Source: a virus. From it: a stretch of 32,296 nt of DNA. Positions 6,859-14,261 of the stretch are shown one piece after another (positions within the stretch are counted from its first letter, which is position 1; each line of letters starts with the position of its first letter). The position numbers and the translations under genes are program-made. Below the pieces are notes generated by a model. It saw only the letters and a list, made by a program, of their open reading frames with translations, did not search any database and was not told where the DNA came from. Location: IMG/VR virus record IMGVR_UViG_3300006921_003608, positions 1 through 32,296 of that record; one strand, given 5' to 3'.

Positions 6859-7158
6859 TTATAACTTTTTAAATGGTAGTGTAGTTAATCTAAACATACC
6901 TAATAACATTTCTTTCATAATAAATAAACATAATAAAACTAACAATGTTGTTAGTGGGACGACAGACAATATTGTTAATAATGGTAATAGTAATATCGAT
7001 ACTAATAATCTAAACGTGTCAAATATACGTTCTACTTCTTTCTTCAAAAGATGTTCCCTTTCGTTACGTACATATTCTTTATCTATAAGTTCTTTTGTGT
7101 TAACTTGTTGTAAAATTTCTTTTAATAATTGTTTCTGTTCTTTGTATGTTCTCTTCAT
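6859..7158 (-). CDS. membrane protein with helical N-terminus
   Basis: Protein of 99 aa. The first 45 residues are a charged helix (coiled-coil-like, Lys/Glu/Gln-rich). The next part is strongly hydrophobic in two segments (about 51-70 and 71-86), ending with LPFKKL. This layout is that of a small inner-membrane protein with a cytoplasmic helix; a holin-like or host-envelope role is possible but not shown. The ATG lies 9 nt after the stop of the 28-aa frame. Confidence 0.6.
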   Translation of the reverse strand: MKRTYKEQKQLLKEILQQVNTKELIDKEYVRNEREHLLKKEVERIFDTFRLLVSILLLPLLTILSVVPLTTLLVLLCLFIMKEMLLGMFRLTTLPFKKL

Positions 7159-7167
7159 GATATCTGT

Positions 7168-7254
7168 CTAATGTTTGCGGACATATCTTAATAGCCATCT
7201 CCAATATAACACTACTAATATTGCCAATAACACTTCTAATATTTCTTCGCTCAT
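7168..7254 (-). CDS. 28-aa single-span membrane peptide
   Basis: The frame starting at 7254 encodes MSEEILEVLLAILVVLYWRW and a basic tail ending RKH. The acidic N-terminus, one hydrophobic span and basic C-terminus are typical of genuine tiny membrane proteins. No good ribosome site is visible, so confidence is moderate. It competes with a longer frame (7100-7312, TTG start) that would overlap the next gene by 59 nt; I judge the 28-aa frame more protein-like. Confidence 0.45.
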   Translation of the reverse strand: MSEEILEVLLAILVVLYWRWLLRYVRKH

Positions 7255-7313
7255 ACATTACATTAATCAATGAGACTAACATAACACTCAATAATAAATA
7301 TACACTAAACAAA

Positions 7314-8144
7314 CTAAACTACTGCTCTTCCTTTCATTTTTTCCCAATCCCTATTCTTTCTATATTTGTCATTTACCCAATTGATTGTCTCTAATACAAT
7401 TGGGTCTAAATCGAGATTTTGTGCGAATGTAATTAATGCATTTAAATCTTTTGGTAAACAATGTCCACCAAATCCTAAATCACCATCAGGACCTGGTACA
7501 CTTAAATGTGTTTTACCTAATCTCTCATCAAGTGTAGCGTACTCTACAACCTTATCATAATCAATATCTATCTTCTGACATATTTGATATATCTCATTTG
7601 CAAAAGATACCTTTGTAGCCAAATAACTATTAGTCATATACTTCACCATCTCTGCCGTTTTCGAACCCGTCTTAATAATATGTGCTGTTGGAAATACCTT
7701 ACTATAAATCTGTCTTAATTTATTAGTTCCTTTACGAACACCACCTAATATGATTCTATCTTGATTTTTAAAATCCTCTACAAAGTTAGCCTCGGTAAGA
7801 AACTCTGGATTGAATATAACATTTACACCATCATACTTTTTATCTAACATATCTGTAGTTCCTGGTGGAACTGTAGATTTGATAACTACTATCTGTAAAC
7901 CATTTGCATATGTATTTATTTCTTTTATAACACTCTCAACTATATCTGTATGACAACTACCATCTTCATTCATTGGTGTTGGAACACATACAAATATCAC
8001 TTCACATCCCCAAACTAATTGTTTTAAATCACACGTAGTTTTAGACTCATCATATTTATCATAAGTTTCTAATTCATAATATGGTTCAAACCCAACCTTG
8101 ATTGCAGTTCCCACATAACCTTGTCCTACTATTCCTATTTTCAT
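7314..8144 (-). CDS. short UDP-glucose/GDP-mannose dehydrogenase-family protein
   Basis: Protein of 276 aa, against about 390-450 in typical members. It has the NAD motif GIVGQGYVG (4-12), VPTPMNEDG (54-62), STVPPGT (90-96), FNPEFL (111-116) and the catalytic GFGGHCLPKD (224-233) with Cys229 and Asp233. The C-terminal UDP-binding domain is absent: the protein stops about 43 residues after the catalytic Cys. The active-site chain is intact, so it may still oxidise a nucleotide sugar to a uronic acid, possibly as a dimer sharing sites. Start overlaps the carbamoyltransferase stop (ATGA). Short forms are known in marine phages. Confidence 0.85.
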   Translation of the reverse strand: MKIGIVGQGYVGTAIKVGFEPYYELETYDKYDESKTTCDLKQLVWGCEVIFVCVPTPMNEDGSCHTDIVESVIKEINTYANGLQIVVIKSTVPPGTTDMLDKKYDGVNVIFNPEFLTEANFVEDFKNQDRIILGGVRKGTNKLRQIYSKVFPTAHIIKTGSKTAEMVKYMTNSYLATKVSFANEIYQICQKIDIDYDKVVEYATLDERLGKTHLSVPGPDGDLGFGGHCLPKDLNALITFAQNLDLDPIVLETINWVNDKYRKNRDWEKMKGRAVV

Positions 8145-9640
8145 GAATAAACCTTTACGTTATATTTTTTACTAAATTCTATACCATCAAGATAGTTGTT
8201 TACTATGGGTTGACCTTTGATATTCAGACTCGTATTCAGTACCATAGGACAACCTGTTTGTTTATAAAATTTATTTATCAAGTTATAGAAATTAGGGTTA
8301 TCGTCTTTACTTACTGTTTGTACTCTTGATGTTCCATCTACGTGACATATAGCTGGATACTTCTCTGGATACTTACACTTGGCAACGAACTGCATATACT
8401 GAGACTTCTTGACGGGCATATCGAATATCTCGTGTGCATGTTCCTCAAGTACTGCTGGAGCAAATGGTCTAAACTCTTGTCGTTTCTTTATTTTATTTAC
8501 CTTATCTTTTATATCATCACCACGAGGATCTGCCAGTAAACTACGATTACCTAAGGCTCTTGGCCCATATTCAGCTCTACCACTTGCTACACCAACGATA
8601 TTTCCATTGAGTAGTTCTTTACTCACCTGAGTAACAGGATACTTACCTTTTATATTATAACCTAAAAACGTATCTTTCCAATTCACGTGTCTACCGTGTA
8701 AATACGCTGCACATCCAAGTGATGAACCAGCATCGCCGGGATTCGGTATAATCCATAATGAGGGATAGTAGTCACGGGCTATAATACTATTGGCCACACA
8801 ATTCAAAGCAACACCACCACCATAACACATATTCTTTGTTTCGGGTACTAAATGTTGAGCTAAATCAAATACCTTTTTAATCTCATCCTCACATATAGAT
8901 TGTACGTTAGCCGCTATATTAAACTTCCACTCATCAGAGCCGTCATCTTTATAATAATCAGGATTCCAATCTAAACAACCACGATGTAAATTACCACTTA
9001 GTTTAATGGGTAGTGGATTATCTGGTCGTTTAAAGAAGTCATTATAGATGTTCTGTTTTAATTCTTTATCTATGGTGCCCCAACCAGCCATACCCATTAA
9101 GATGTATTCATCCTCTTGGGGCTTTAGCCCCAACCTTTGAGTCATAGCACTATACCACAATCCTAAAGAGTTTGGATACTTTACACTATAACGTTTCTCA
9201 AAGGAATTTCCCTTCACATACCATATCGTACACGTCTCCCATTCACCAATAGCATCTATCACGACTATAGCACTCTCGTCATACGGAGAGGTAAAATAAG
9301 AAGCACAAGCATGAGATGTGTGGTGTTGTACGTAATGGATATCTTTTACGTTCCATTGAAATTGTTTAATATGGGTTTTGGGTAAAGTACTGAATATCTC
9401 TTTATATTGACCAGCGTATAGTTGTCGTGATTTCTTTAAATAAGGTCTTTCGAAAAATACTACTTTATCAATATCACCATACTGAGAACAATCCACGAAC
9501 ATCTTATGGTTTAATAAAGAATCGTTCTTAATATTAGAGTAACGTTCTGAGTGAGCACTGAATAATATCTCATCATTACTATGGTCGAGTAACGTGATAC
9601 TGGCATCATGATTGAGTGCACTAATTCCTAATATCTTCAT
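8141..9640 (-). CDS. carbamoyltransferase (NodU/TobZ family)
   Basis: Protein of 499 aa with both domains. The N-terminal Kae1-like ATPase part has GISALNHDAS (5-14), HHTSHACAS (106-114) and VVIDAIGEWET (126-136), with CYGGGVALN (272-280) and NPGDAGSSLG further on. The C-terminal YrdC-like part has GRAEYGPRALGNRS (354-367), DPRG (371-374) and the ending VLNTSLNIKGQP. These enzymes place a carbamoyl group on a sugar hydroxyl from carbamoyl phosphate and ATP. The family is common in marine phages. It is coupled to the nucleotide-sugar dehydrogenase by ATGA, which suggests a joint sugar-modifying step. All main motifs look intact; the C-terminus is somewhat shorter than in TobZ. Confidence 0.92.
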   Translation of the reverse strand: MKILGISALNHDASITLLDHSNDEILFSAHSERYSNIKNDSLLNHKMFVDCSQYGDIDKVVFFERPYLKKSRQLYAGQYKEIFSTLPKTHIKQFQWNVKDIHYVQHHTSHACASYFTSPYDESAIVVIDAIGEWETCTIWYVKGNSFEKRYSVKYPNSLGLWYSAMTQRLGLKPQEDEYILMGMAGWGTIDKELKQNIYNDFFKRPDNPLPIKLSGNLHRGCLDWNPDYYKDDGSDEWKFNIAANVQSICEDEIKKVFDLAQHLVPETKNMCYGGGVALNCVANSIIARDYYPSLWIIPNPGDAGSSLGCAAYLHGRHVNWKDTFLGYNIKGKYPVTQVSKELLNGNIVGVASGRAEYGPRALGNRSLLADPRGDDIKDKVNKIKKRQEFRPFAPAVLEEHAHEIFDMPVKKSQYMQFVAKCKYPEKYPAICHVDGTSRVQTVSKDDNPNFYNLINKFYKQTGCPMVLNTSLNIKGQPIVNNYLDGIEFSKKYNVKVYS

Positions 9641-9747
9641 TTAGTATCGTGGTGGTTGTGATAATCTTTATGTAGTGAGACGTTGAATTGGTAAATAACG
9701 AATAACGATATCATCCAATAAAGTGTGTTTAATAAGAATGAATTCAT
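9637..9747 (-). CDS. 36-aa membrane peptide with His-rich tail
   Basis: The frame at 9747 encodes MNSFLLNTLYWMISLFVIYQ, one membrane span, then a tail ending HKDYHNHHDTK. Its stop overlaps the carbamoyltransferase ATG (ATGA), and AAGG lies 9 nt before its own ATG. Function unknown; four His in the tail could bind metal. Confidence 0.6.
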   Translation of the reverse strand: MNSFLLNTLYWMISLFVIYQFNVSLHKDYHNHHDTK

Positions 9748-9828
9748 ATAATCTGGCCTTATGATGTAATAGTGATGTGTTATAACGATAATAAATATAA
9801 ATTAAATAATGTTAAATACAAAGTTTTT

Positions 9829-9906
9829 TTACTCATTAGAGATAATACCGAGAATACCCTTAATCCAGCAATATAAAGTAAAGATAGATAATATATAGAT
9901 AATCAT
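9829..9906 (-). CDS. 25-aa single-span membrane peptide
   Basis: The ATG at 9906 is preceded by AAAGGAG with 5 nt spacing, one of the strongest ribosome sites in the window. The product MIIYILSIFTLYCWIKGILG plus five residues is one hydrophobic span. It is the first gene after the non-coding stretch that follows promoter P3. Confidence 0.6.
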   Translation of the reverse strand: MIIYILSIFTLYCWIKGILGIISNE

Positions 9907-9949
9907 TTAAGCTCCTTTGATTTAAGTATTATGAATAACTATATAGATA

Positions 9950-10405
9950 GTGGAATAATAAAGTGTAACTATGGTGGAATCCGAGCTTTGTGACACGTCA
10001 TAAGATGTTATTAAGTGGCTATATAGGTTATTTTTGTCGTGATGAGCGCATGAACCAGGGCTGTGACATATTGTCATACATTTTTATGATTCACGGTTTA
10101 GTGCTACGTGGGGGGTGTTGTGGGTATTCCGTATGGAGTGTGCCTGGTTCGTGTATTGATATTATAGAAGGAGTGTTGCAGTGGTGTGTATACCAGGCAG
10201 GTTAATGATTTGACGCAAAATATTTTTTAGCTCACCGCCCACGGTTTTCACCTTCGAGTTGCCCCAGCCCCCCATCTTGAGTAGTGAATCCTAAGTGGTA
10301 TAGTATGATTATGGGGCTTATTGAGTCTCAGTCTCATTAACAACACCCTTATTGATACTGAGTCTCAACAGCAAAGGGGGGTATTCAAGGGCATTCTCCT
10401 ATGGT
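9950..10405 (-). ncRNA. candidate structured RNA or long leader downstream of P3
   Basis: About 500 nt without a convincing gene lie between P3 and the 25-aa gene. The minus-strand transcript can form a 12-bp stem with one A-A mismatch (10321-10332 with 10357-10368). The 24-nt loop contains GGGTGTTGT (10340-10348), exactly complementary to 10113-10121, a possible long-range pseudoknot. Other helices: 10141-10148 with 10192-10199 (8 bp) and a 5-bp hairpin at 10064-10076. The GC content is visibly higher than in the neighbouring genes, with runs of C or G. Either an independent RNA or a regulated 5' leader would fit; boundaries are approximate. I do not recognise a known class. Confidence 0.5.
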
Positions 10406-10435
10406 AATTTACGAAAAAAACTATATATAAGTCAA
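10406..10435 (-). promoter_or_regulatory. sigma70-type promoter P3 (repeat family)
   Basis: AAAAAGC precedes TTGACT (10430-10435), 18 nt, then TAAATT (10406-10411). It starts 10 bp past the stop of the HNH-like gene and points into the structured stretch and the carbamoyltransferase operon. Confidence 0.65.
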
Positions 10436-10444
10436 GCTTTTTCT

Positions 10445-11059
10445 TTAATTTTCCAAAGATTTTTGGAATTGTTCGAATGGAATATACTCAAGGGCGGTTT
10501 TCTCAATGGGATTTATTGTATCGGTGGGTGGTTCAGTAGTATCAAGTATCTCCACTATGGGTTTATCTCTATGTCTATACCATGCTTTATCACTATGGTG
10601 TTTTAATTCATACACACAATTCAGACATAAAGCCCTTAAATTGTCTTGAGAACCATTCTTATTATCAGTATCGAGGAAATCCAACACCAATGGCGGTAGC
10701 ATAGGTGGTGTAAAGTGAGAGAAATCAGCTCCACAATTACCACAAGCACACTCAAGATATCCCTCTTCTATGGCTTTTTTCAGTAAAGTGGTCTCACGAT
10801 AGTTACTAATCATATCACCACGCAATATAGAGTGTATAAATTTATTTTTACCTCTACTACCGAGCTTACGGCCTTTATTTGATTGGGGATCCCATAACCC
10901 ATACTCACGTGTTTGTTTACGAAACGTGTTATAAGAGACTTTACAATATGAGGCCGCCTCTCGCATGCTCTGCGTAACAGAGATTGCATACTCAATTTCA
11001 CGTTTTTTTAATAGTATTTTGGGACGGCCCATGTTGTTTTGACCTACTTTATACGACAT
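10445..11059 (-). CDS. HNH-fold DNA-binding protein with degenerate active site
   Basis: Protein of 204 aa. Residues 10-60 look like a helix-turn-helix (GRPKILLKKREIEYA, then MREAASYCKVSYNTFRKQ). Residues 104-150 are an HNH zinc frame: CGNC (106-109) and CLNC (145-148) with DNLRALC between. The strand that should carry the catalytic His reads LVLDFLDTDNKN (124-135), with Asp/Phe in place of the usual His, so cleavage is doubtful. It may act as a DNA-binding regulator or an inactive homing endonuclease remnant. The ATG at 11059 is used; a second ATG at 11032 is possible. It has no coupling to its upstream neighbour, from which a probable terminator separates it. Confidence 0.7.
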   Translation of the reverse strand: MSYKVGQNNMGRPKILLKKREIEYAISVTQSMREAASYCKVSYNTFRKQTREYGLWDPQSNKGRKLGSRGKNKFIHSILRGDMISNYRETTLLKKAIEEGYLECACGNCGADFSHFTPPMLPPLVLDFLDTDNKNGSQDNLRALCLNCVYELKHHSDKAWYRHRDKPIVEILDTTEPPTDTINPIEKTALEYIPFEQFQKSLEN

Positions 11060-11092
11060 TTTGACATATCCTTATGTTAATAACCCTTAGTT

Positions 11093-11141
11093 AAAAAAAA
11101 ATTCTCAACACACATGGAGGCTGTATACACCTGATATGTTG
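11093..11141 (-). terminator. probable intrinsic terminator
   Basis: On the minus strand CAACATAT (11134-11141) can pair with ATGTGTGTTG (about 11106-11115) with two G-U pairs, enclosing an inner TGTATACA. Four bases after the stem comes a run of nine T (11093-11101). Stem followed by U-run is the standard layout. It would end the unit that comes from P4, before the HNH-like gene. Confidence 0.5.
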
Positions 11142-11225
11142 ATATTAGTACTTTTTAATATTCTATGGTAATAAGTAGGTTGTGGTGGGTAAAAGTGGTT
11201 GAAAGTGTGTAAAGAGGTGTTAAGA

Positions 11226-11453
11226 CTATTTAGAAAATAAATTTAACAAATAGGTAATGGTCTTTTGAAGTGATTCTTCTATCTTAGTAGGCCAGTCGTA
11301 TTTCAACGCAATCAAACTGGTTAAACATACGATTATATGTATTCGATAGGGATTCGGAGGTAATGCGATTTCGAGTGCAACGAGAACACTTGTGATCATT
11401 TGTAAAGTGTATTGTATTCGATTTTTAGATGTGGCGGGTTTGAGGTTCTTCAT
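11226..11453 (-). CDS. small membrane protein
   Basis: Protein of 75 aa from the ATG at 11453 (a GTG one codon earlier is possible). It starts basic (MKNLKPATSKNRIQY), then has two hydrophobic segments (about 18-32 and 39-52), and ends with a Lys/Leu helix. The ribosome site is weak. I do not recognise it. Confidence 0.5.
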   Translation of the reverse strand: MKNLKPATSKNRIQYTLQMITSVLVALEIALPPNPYRIHIIVCLTSLIALKYDWPTKIEESLQKTITYLLNLFSK

Positions 11454-11456
11454 CAC

Positions 11457-11696
11457 TCAGACTTTCTTCATTCTTGATAGGTGATTGACCCGACCTATAG
11501 AGATATAGAGATATAGAGTAATGTAGTATATTATATTTCAGTATATATGTAAGTTGGGGCTCACATTAGTGTTGTTGTTATATAATATATATGTATATAG
11601 TAAAGTTTTCAACTCATGTGTCTTCTTCCGAAGTCTGTAGATTTTTTAAATATCTCTCTTATGTAGTAATAAAGTAATATCCTACCTATTAGTTTT
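11457..11696. other. non-coding stretch, 240 nt
   Basis: No frame on either strand has a usable start and protein-like composition. It is mostly A/T with TATA-like alternation and contains an 8-bp tandem repeat at 11496-11518. No promoter of the TTGACT family lies here. I see nothing else. Confidence 0.6.
11496..11518. repeat. three tandem copies of an 8-bp unit
   Basis: TATAGAGA occurs almost three times in a row. It is upstream of the small membrane protein gene on the minus strand. Confidence 0.8.
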
Positions 11697-11876
11697 TTAA
11701 TCATGATTCATCTTTTCTATGAAGTGGTCGTGTTTAATAACATGGGGTGGAGCTCCTAAATAATCGACAAACTCATTATATAGATTATTTTTAATCATCC
11801 TACTCATCAATTCTTGTATCTCATCCCAAGACATTTTAATAATATCTTCTTTATTGGTGTGGAATAACTTATTCAT
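11697..11876 (-). CDS. 59-aa hypothetical protein
   Basis: The frame from the ATG at 11876 to TAA at 11697 gives a soluble, mostly helical protein starting MNKLFHTNKEDIIKMSWDEI and ending HDHFIEKMNHD. The composition is typical of a real protein and it follows the preceding gene after 15 nt. The ribosome site (GAAAG) is weak. Family unknown. Confidence 0.55.
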   Translation of the reverse strand: MNKLFHTNKEDIIKMSWDEIQELMSRMIKNNLYNEFVDYLGAPPHVIKHDHFIEKMNHD

Positions 11877-11891
11877 ATTATTACTTTCAAT

Positions 11892-12374
11892 TTATCTCCA
11901 TGTATCGCTTGGTAATTTAACCAGATGGTAATGGGAGATTCTACCACTCTTTTCCCTTACCTCTAACCAGGGTGATTCACCACCGCTCCTACCATACAAT
12001 TCATATTTCGTTATCTTATCTATTATTAATTTTTTTGTACTCTCATCAATAAACCGATTCTCATTGATGATTTGTAATTCACTCCAACAACCCATATCAT
12101 CACTCATTACAATACGATAACCCACAATCTCTATTTGATTAGTTGGATATATTGTTTGTCCTTTTAACACTCCTGTACTTAATAAATACATCAACAACCC
12201 TATCCACACCACTATTGATGTCCACTTGGGCAGTAAATCCAAAATCATCGGTATAATCTTTCTTCTTCGTATCGTTATAATCCTATCACTTGGAAACAAC
12301 GCCCAATACTTTTCCTCTATGTAAGATTTACCATCTTTCTTAACTATTTTTTCACTTATCATTCTATTCTTCAT
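11892..12374 (-). CDS. hypothetical protein with one membrane span
   Basis: Protein of 160 aa. A basic N-terminal part (IITIRRRKIIPM at 32-43) leads to one hydrophobic span (about 50-68), followed by an outside or periplasmic domain of about 90 residues rich in charged residues. AGGA lies 7 nt before the ATG. No motif is recognised. Confidence 0.6.
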   Translation of the reverse strand: MKNRMISEKIVKKDGKSYIEEKYWALFPSDRIITIRRRKIIPMILDLLPKWTSIVVWIGLLMYLLSTGVLKGQTIYPTNQIEIVGYRIVMSDDMGCWSELQIINENRFIDESTKKLIIDKITKYELYGRSGGESPWLEVREKSGRISHYHLVKLPSDTWR

Positions 12375-12421
12375 TTAATTTTCCTGAAATTCATTTCATA
12401 ACCCTATTGTTTAATTCTATT

Positions 12422-12625
12422 CTATGGAGTTTCACTATATGGCCAATGGATATTCTCAACCTTTTTCATCTCTATCTTCTCTTCTTCTATTTGTTGTGGC
12501 CTCTTATGTGAGGTTTCCTCTATAACTTTATTCTTTTTAAACCACACATTCACAATAGGTTTAATATTATCTTCTATTGTACTTAATATGACTTTGTTTG
12601 TTATTTTTAATAAATCTAATAACAT
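12422..12625 (-). CDS. hypothetical protein
   Basis: Protein of 67 aa. It has an amphipathic N-terminal helix (MLLDLLKITNKVIL) and a Lys/Glu-rich middle, with no membrane segment. GGAAGGG is 5 nt before the ATG. Unknown function. Confidence 0.55.
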   Translation of the reverse strand: MLLDLLKITNKVILSTIEDNIKPIVNVWFKKNKVIEETSHKRPQQIEEEKIEMKKVENIHWPYSETP

Positions 12626-12650
12626 AAAAACCCTTCCAAGAATACCGAAC

Positions 12651-12758
12651 TTACTTCGTGTTTTTCGGGGGAATCTTTGATTTCACCGAAGTGACACGCG
12701 TATTTGCCGGCGTCTTTACTTTGTTTAACTCGTCATTAATATATATACTACTTATCAC
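12651..12758 (-). CDS. possible 35-aa basic peptide (GTG start)
   Basis: The frame begins with GTG inside the last codons of the HNH gene and ends with TAA at 12651. It would encode a basic, Thr/Lys/Pro-rich peptide (VKTPANTRVTSVKSKIPP in the middle). The composition is protein-like and it fills the gap, but the start is not ATG and the ribosome site is weak. Confidence 0.35.
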   Translation of the reverse strand: MISSIYINDELNKVKTPANTRVTSVKSKIPPKNTK

Positions 12759-14058
12759 TTTTCTTTCTATTATATTCTTTCGTGGTCAACTCGGCGTTTT
12801 CTAACGTTGTTTTTCCACCCAATGTCTTTGGTTCAATATGGTCGAGTTCACACTTTGCTGAGTAAGCCTCTGATAACAACACCTCTTTAAAAACTGGCGT
12901 ATTTGCTAACAAAGTTCCTTCATCATTGTTTGACCTAATCTTAACATACCACTTATCATTTTTCTCAAATTTGTGATTATTGATATATTGTTTTCTATGT
13001 AGGTAAGTAAATTTTTCTTCATTACGTGGTGTTATAATTTTATCTTCCTCTAATTTAGGTATGATATCCTCATTGATAATACTCTCTAACTTTTCAACTT
13101 GTTCCAAATAAGTTGCCATACCACTCATCATACCAGAGAATGACAATGGTTGATTTTTTCTCTGATGAACTATTGTGTCGTCATTCCACTTAGTAATCCA
13201 TATCTCATATAACTCTTTTACGAATTCATCATAATCCTCTATGTTGTATTTCGTATGTAAAGTGTTAAGTAGAATTGTTAAGAAGTATAAAAATGATTTT
13301 TCAAGTTTTTTTGTTATATTATCATAGTCTATTATTGAATCAAAAATCTTTTTAAGTTCACCCACCATATAGTTGAATTTACCCTTTGACCAAGTATTAT
13401 TTCTATACATAGTATCAAGGTTATCATCTTTATTACCGCCTTCACTTTTACCAAACGTACCACCTTTTGTGACATATAACATAATGGTTGCAACCATCTC
13501 ATCATCTTGCATTCTTTCTACATTAATACCCTTAACTTTTCCCCATACGTGAGATAGTTTTTCTGATGTTTTTCTAACCAAATCTGAAACAACACCATAG
13601 ATACCTGTTCGTTGTTCTTGTCTATTTGGTGCTTTACCATAAGCAACTCTACAATATAAATCGTGCATCGTTTCTCTATCTACACTTTTGATAACACAAT
13701 AATTTATGTGTTTATTTTCCCTATTCTTTTTCTTGTCATTCCAAAATAAATGGGTACTATCGTGTCTATTACCACCCTCAAGAGTTATGTAATCATATCC
13801 ATCATCTTTGTAATGTTTAAAATACTGATAATCCTCTTCTTTTCCTTTTTCATCACAATACACCATACAACTATCAATATCAATATAAATCAATGGATTT
13901 ATATTAGCACCCTTCAAGATAGACGAAAACCATCTCTTGATATCTAATATCTCCCAACAACTTCTACGATTGAATTTCTTACAACGAACAACCTTATCTT
14001 CAGGAAACATTTTATGAAAAATGTCTACTGTACATTGTAATATTTTAGGTAATCTCAT
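12748..14058 (-). CDS. DUF262-like (ParB/Srx-fold) protein with C-terminal HNH nuclease
   Basis: Protein of 436 aa. The N-terminal part has FNRRSCWEILDIKRWFSSIL (29-48), PLIYIDID and DYITLEGGNRHDSTHLF (89-105). This order, ending in a 'lDGqqR-t' like loop (here EGGNR, 94-98), is that of the DUF262/GmrS nucleotide-binding domain. The middle (about 230-345) is helical. The C-terminus is an HNH motif: CELDHIEPKTLGG (403-415, Asp406-His407), Asn421 and Asn430. GmrSD-type DUF262/HNH proteins cut modified DNA in bacteria; a phage copy may exclude rivals or be a mobile nuclease. It is coupled by ATGA to a 61-aa gene and follows the long candidate RNA. The DUF262 link is moderate; the HNH is firm. 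Confidence 0.7.
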   Translation of the reverse strand: MRLPKILQCTVDIFHKMFPEDKVVRCKKFNRRSCWEILDIKRWFSSILKGANINPLIYIDIDSCMVYCDEKGKEEDYQYFKHYKDDGYDYITLEGGNRHDSTHLFWNDKKKNRENKHINYCVIKSVDRETMHDLYCRVAYGKAPNRQEQRTGIYGVVSDLVRKTSEKLSHVWGKVKGINVERMQDDEMVATIMLYVTKGGTFGKSEGGNKDDNLDTMYRNNTWSKGKFNYMVGELKKIFDSIIDYDNITKKLEKSFLYFLTILLNTLHTKYNIEDYDEFVKELYEIWITKWNDDTIVHQRKNQPLSFSGMMSGMATYLEQVEKLESIINEDIIPKLEEDKIITPRNEEKFTYLHRKQYINNHKFEKNDKWYVKIRSNNDEGTLLANTPVFKEVLLSEAYSAKCELDHIEPKTLGGKTTLENAELTTKEYNRKKSDK

Positions 14059-14240
14059 GCTGAACCCTCTGTTCCTTTCGGTGTTTTTAACATTACATCT
14101 TTGAAATAAATTTCACTTGCCTTTTTTACTATCTCGTCAAATTCATTTGATGTTAGAATTTGTGGCTTACCTTGAGCCGACTTTAAATTATAATGGTCTA
14201 ATATCATATCAATGATAACAGAATCTATTTTACTTTTCAT
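14055..14240 (-). CDS. 61-aa helical protein coupled to the HNH gene
   Basis: The ATG at 14240 has AGGA about 8 nt upstream, and its stop overlaps the HNH-gene start (ATGA). The product is helical (IDSVIIDMILDHYNL and FDEIVKKASEIYF) and ends in a basic, Gly-containing tail. It is the first gene after the candidate RNA. No family recognised; its pairing suggests a partner of the HNH protein. Confidence 0.6.
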   Translation of the reverse strand: MKSKIDSVIIDMILDHYNLKSAQGKPQILTSNEFDEIVKKASEIYFKDVMLKTPKGTEGSA

Positions 14241-14261
14241 AACATTTCCTATAATAAAACT

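Noticed and set aside
7100-7312. 70-aa minus-strand frame with TTG start
   Set aside because: It would overlap the next gene by 59 nt and has no close ribosome site; the 28-aa frame inside it looks more like a real membrane peptide. It is not fully excluded.
9990-10205. 71-aa open frame on the plus strand
   Set aside because: It is the only plus-strand candidate in a gap, but its composition (many Cys, Trp, Gly) is unlike the other proteins, it has no ribosome site, and it lies in the structured stretch on the opposite strand.
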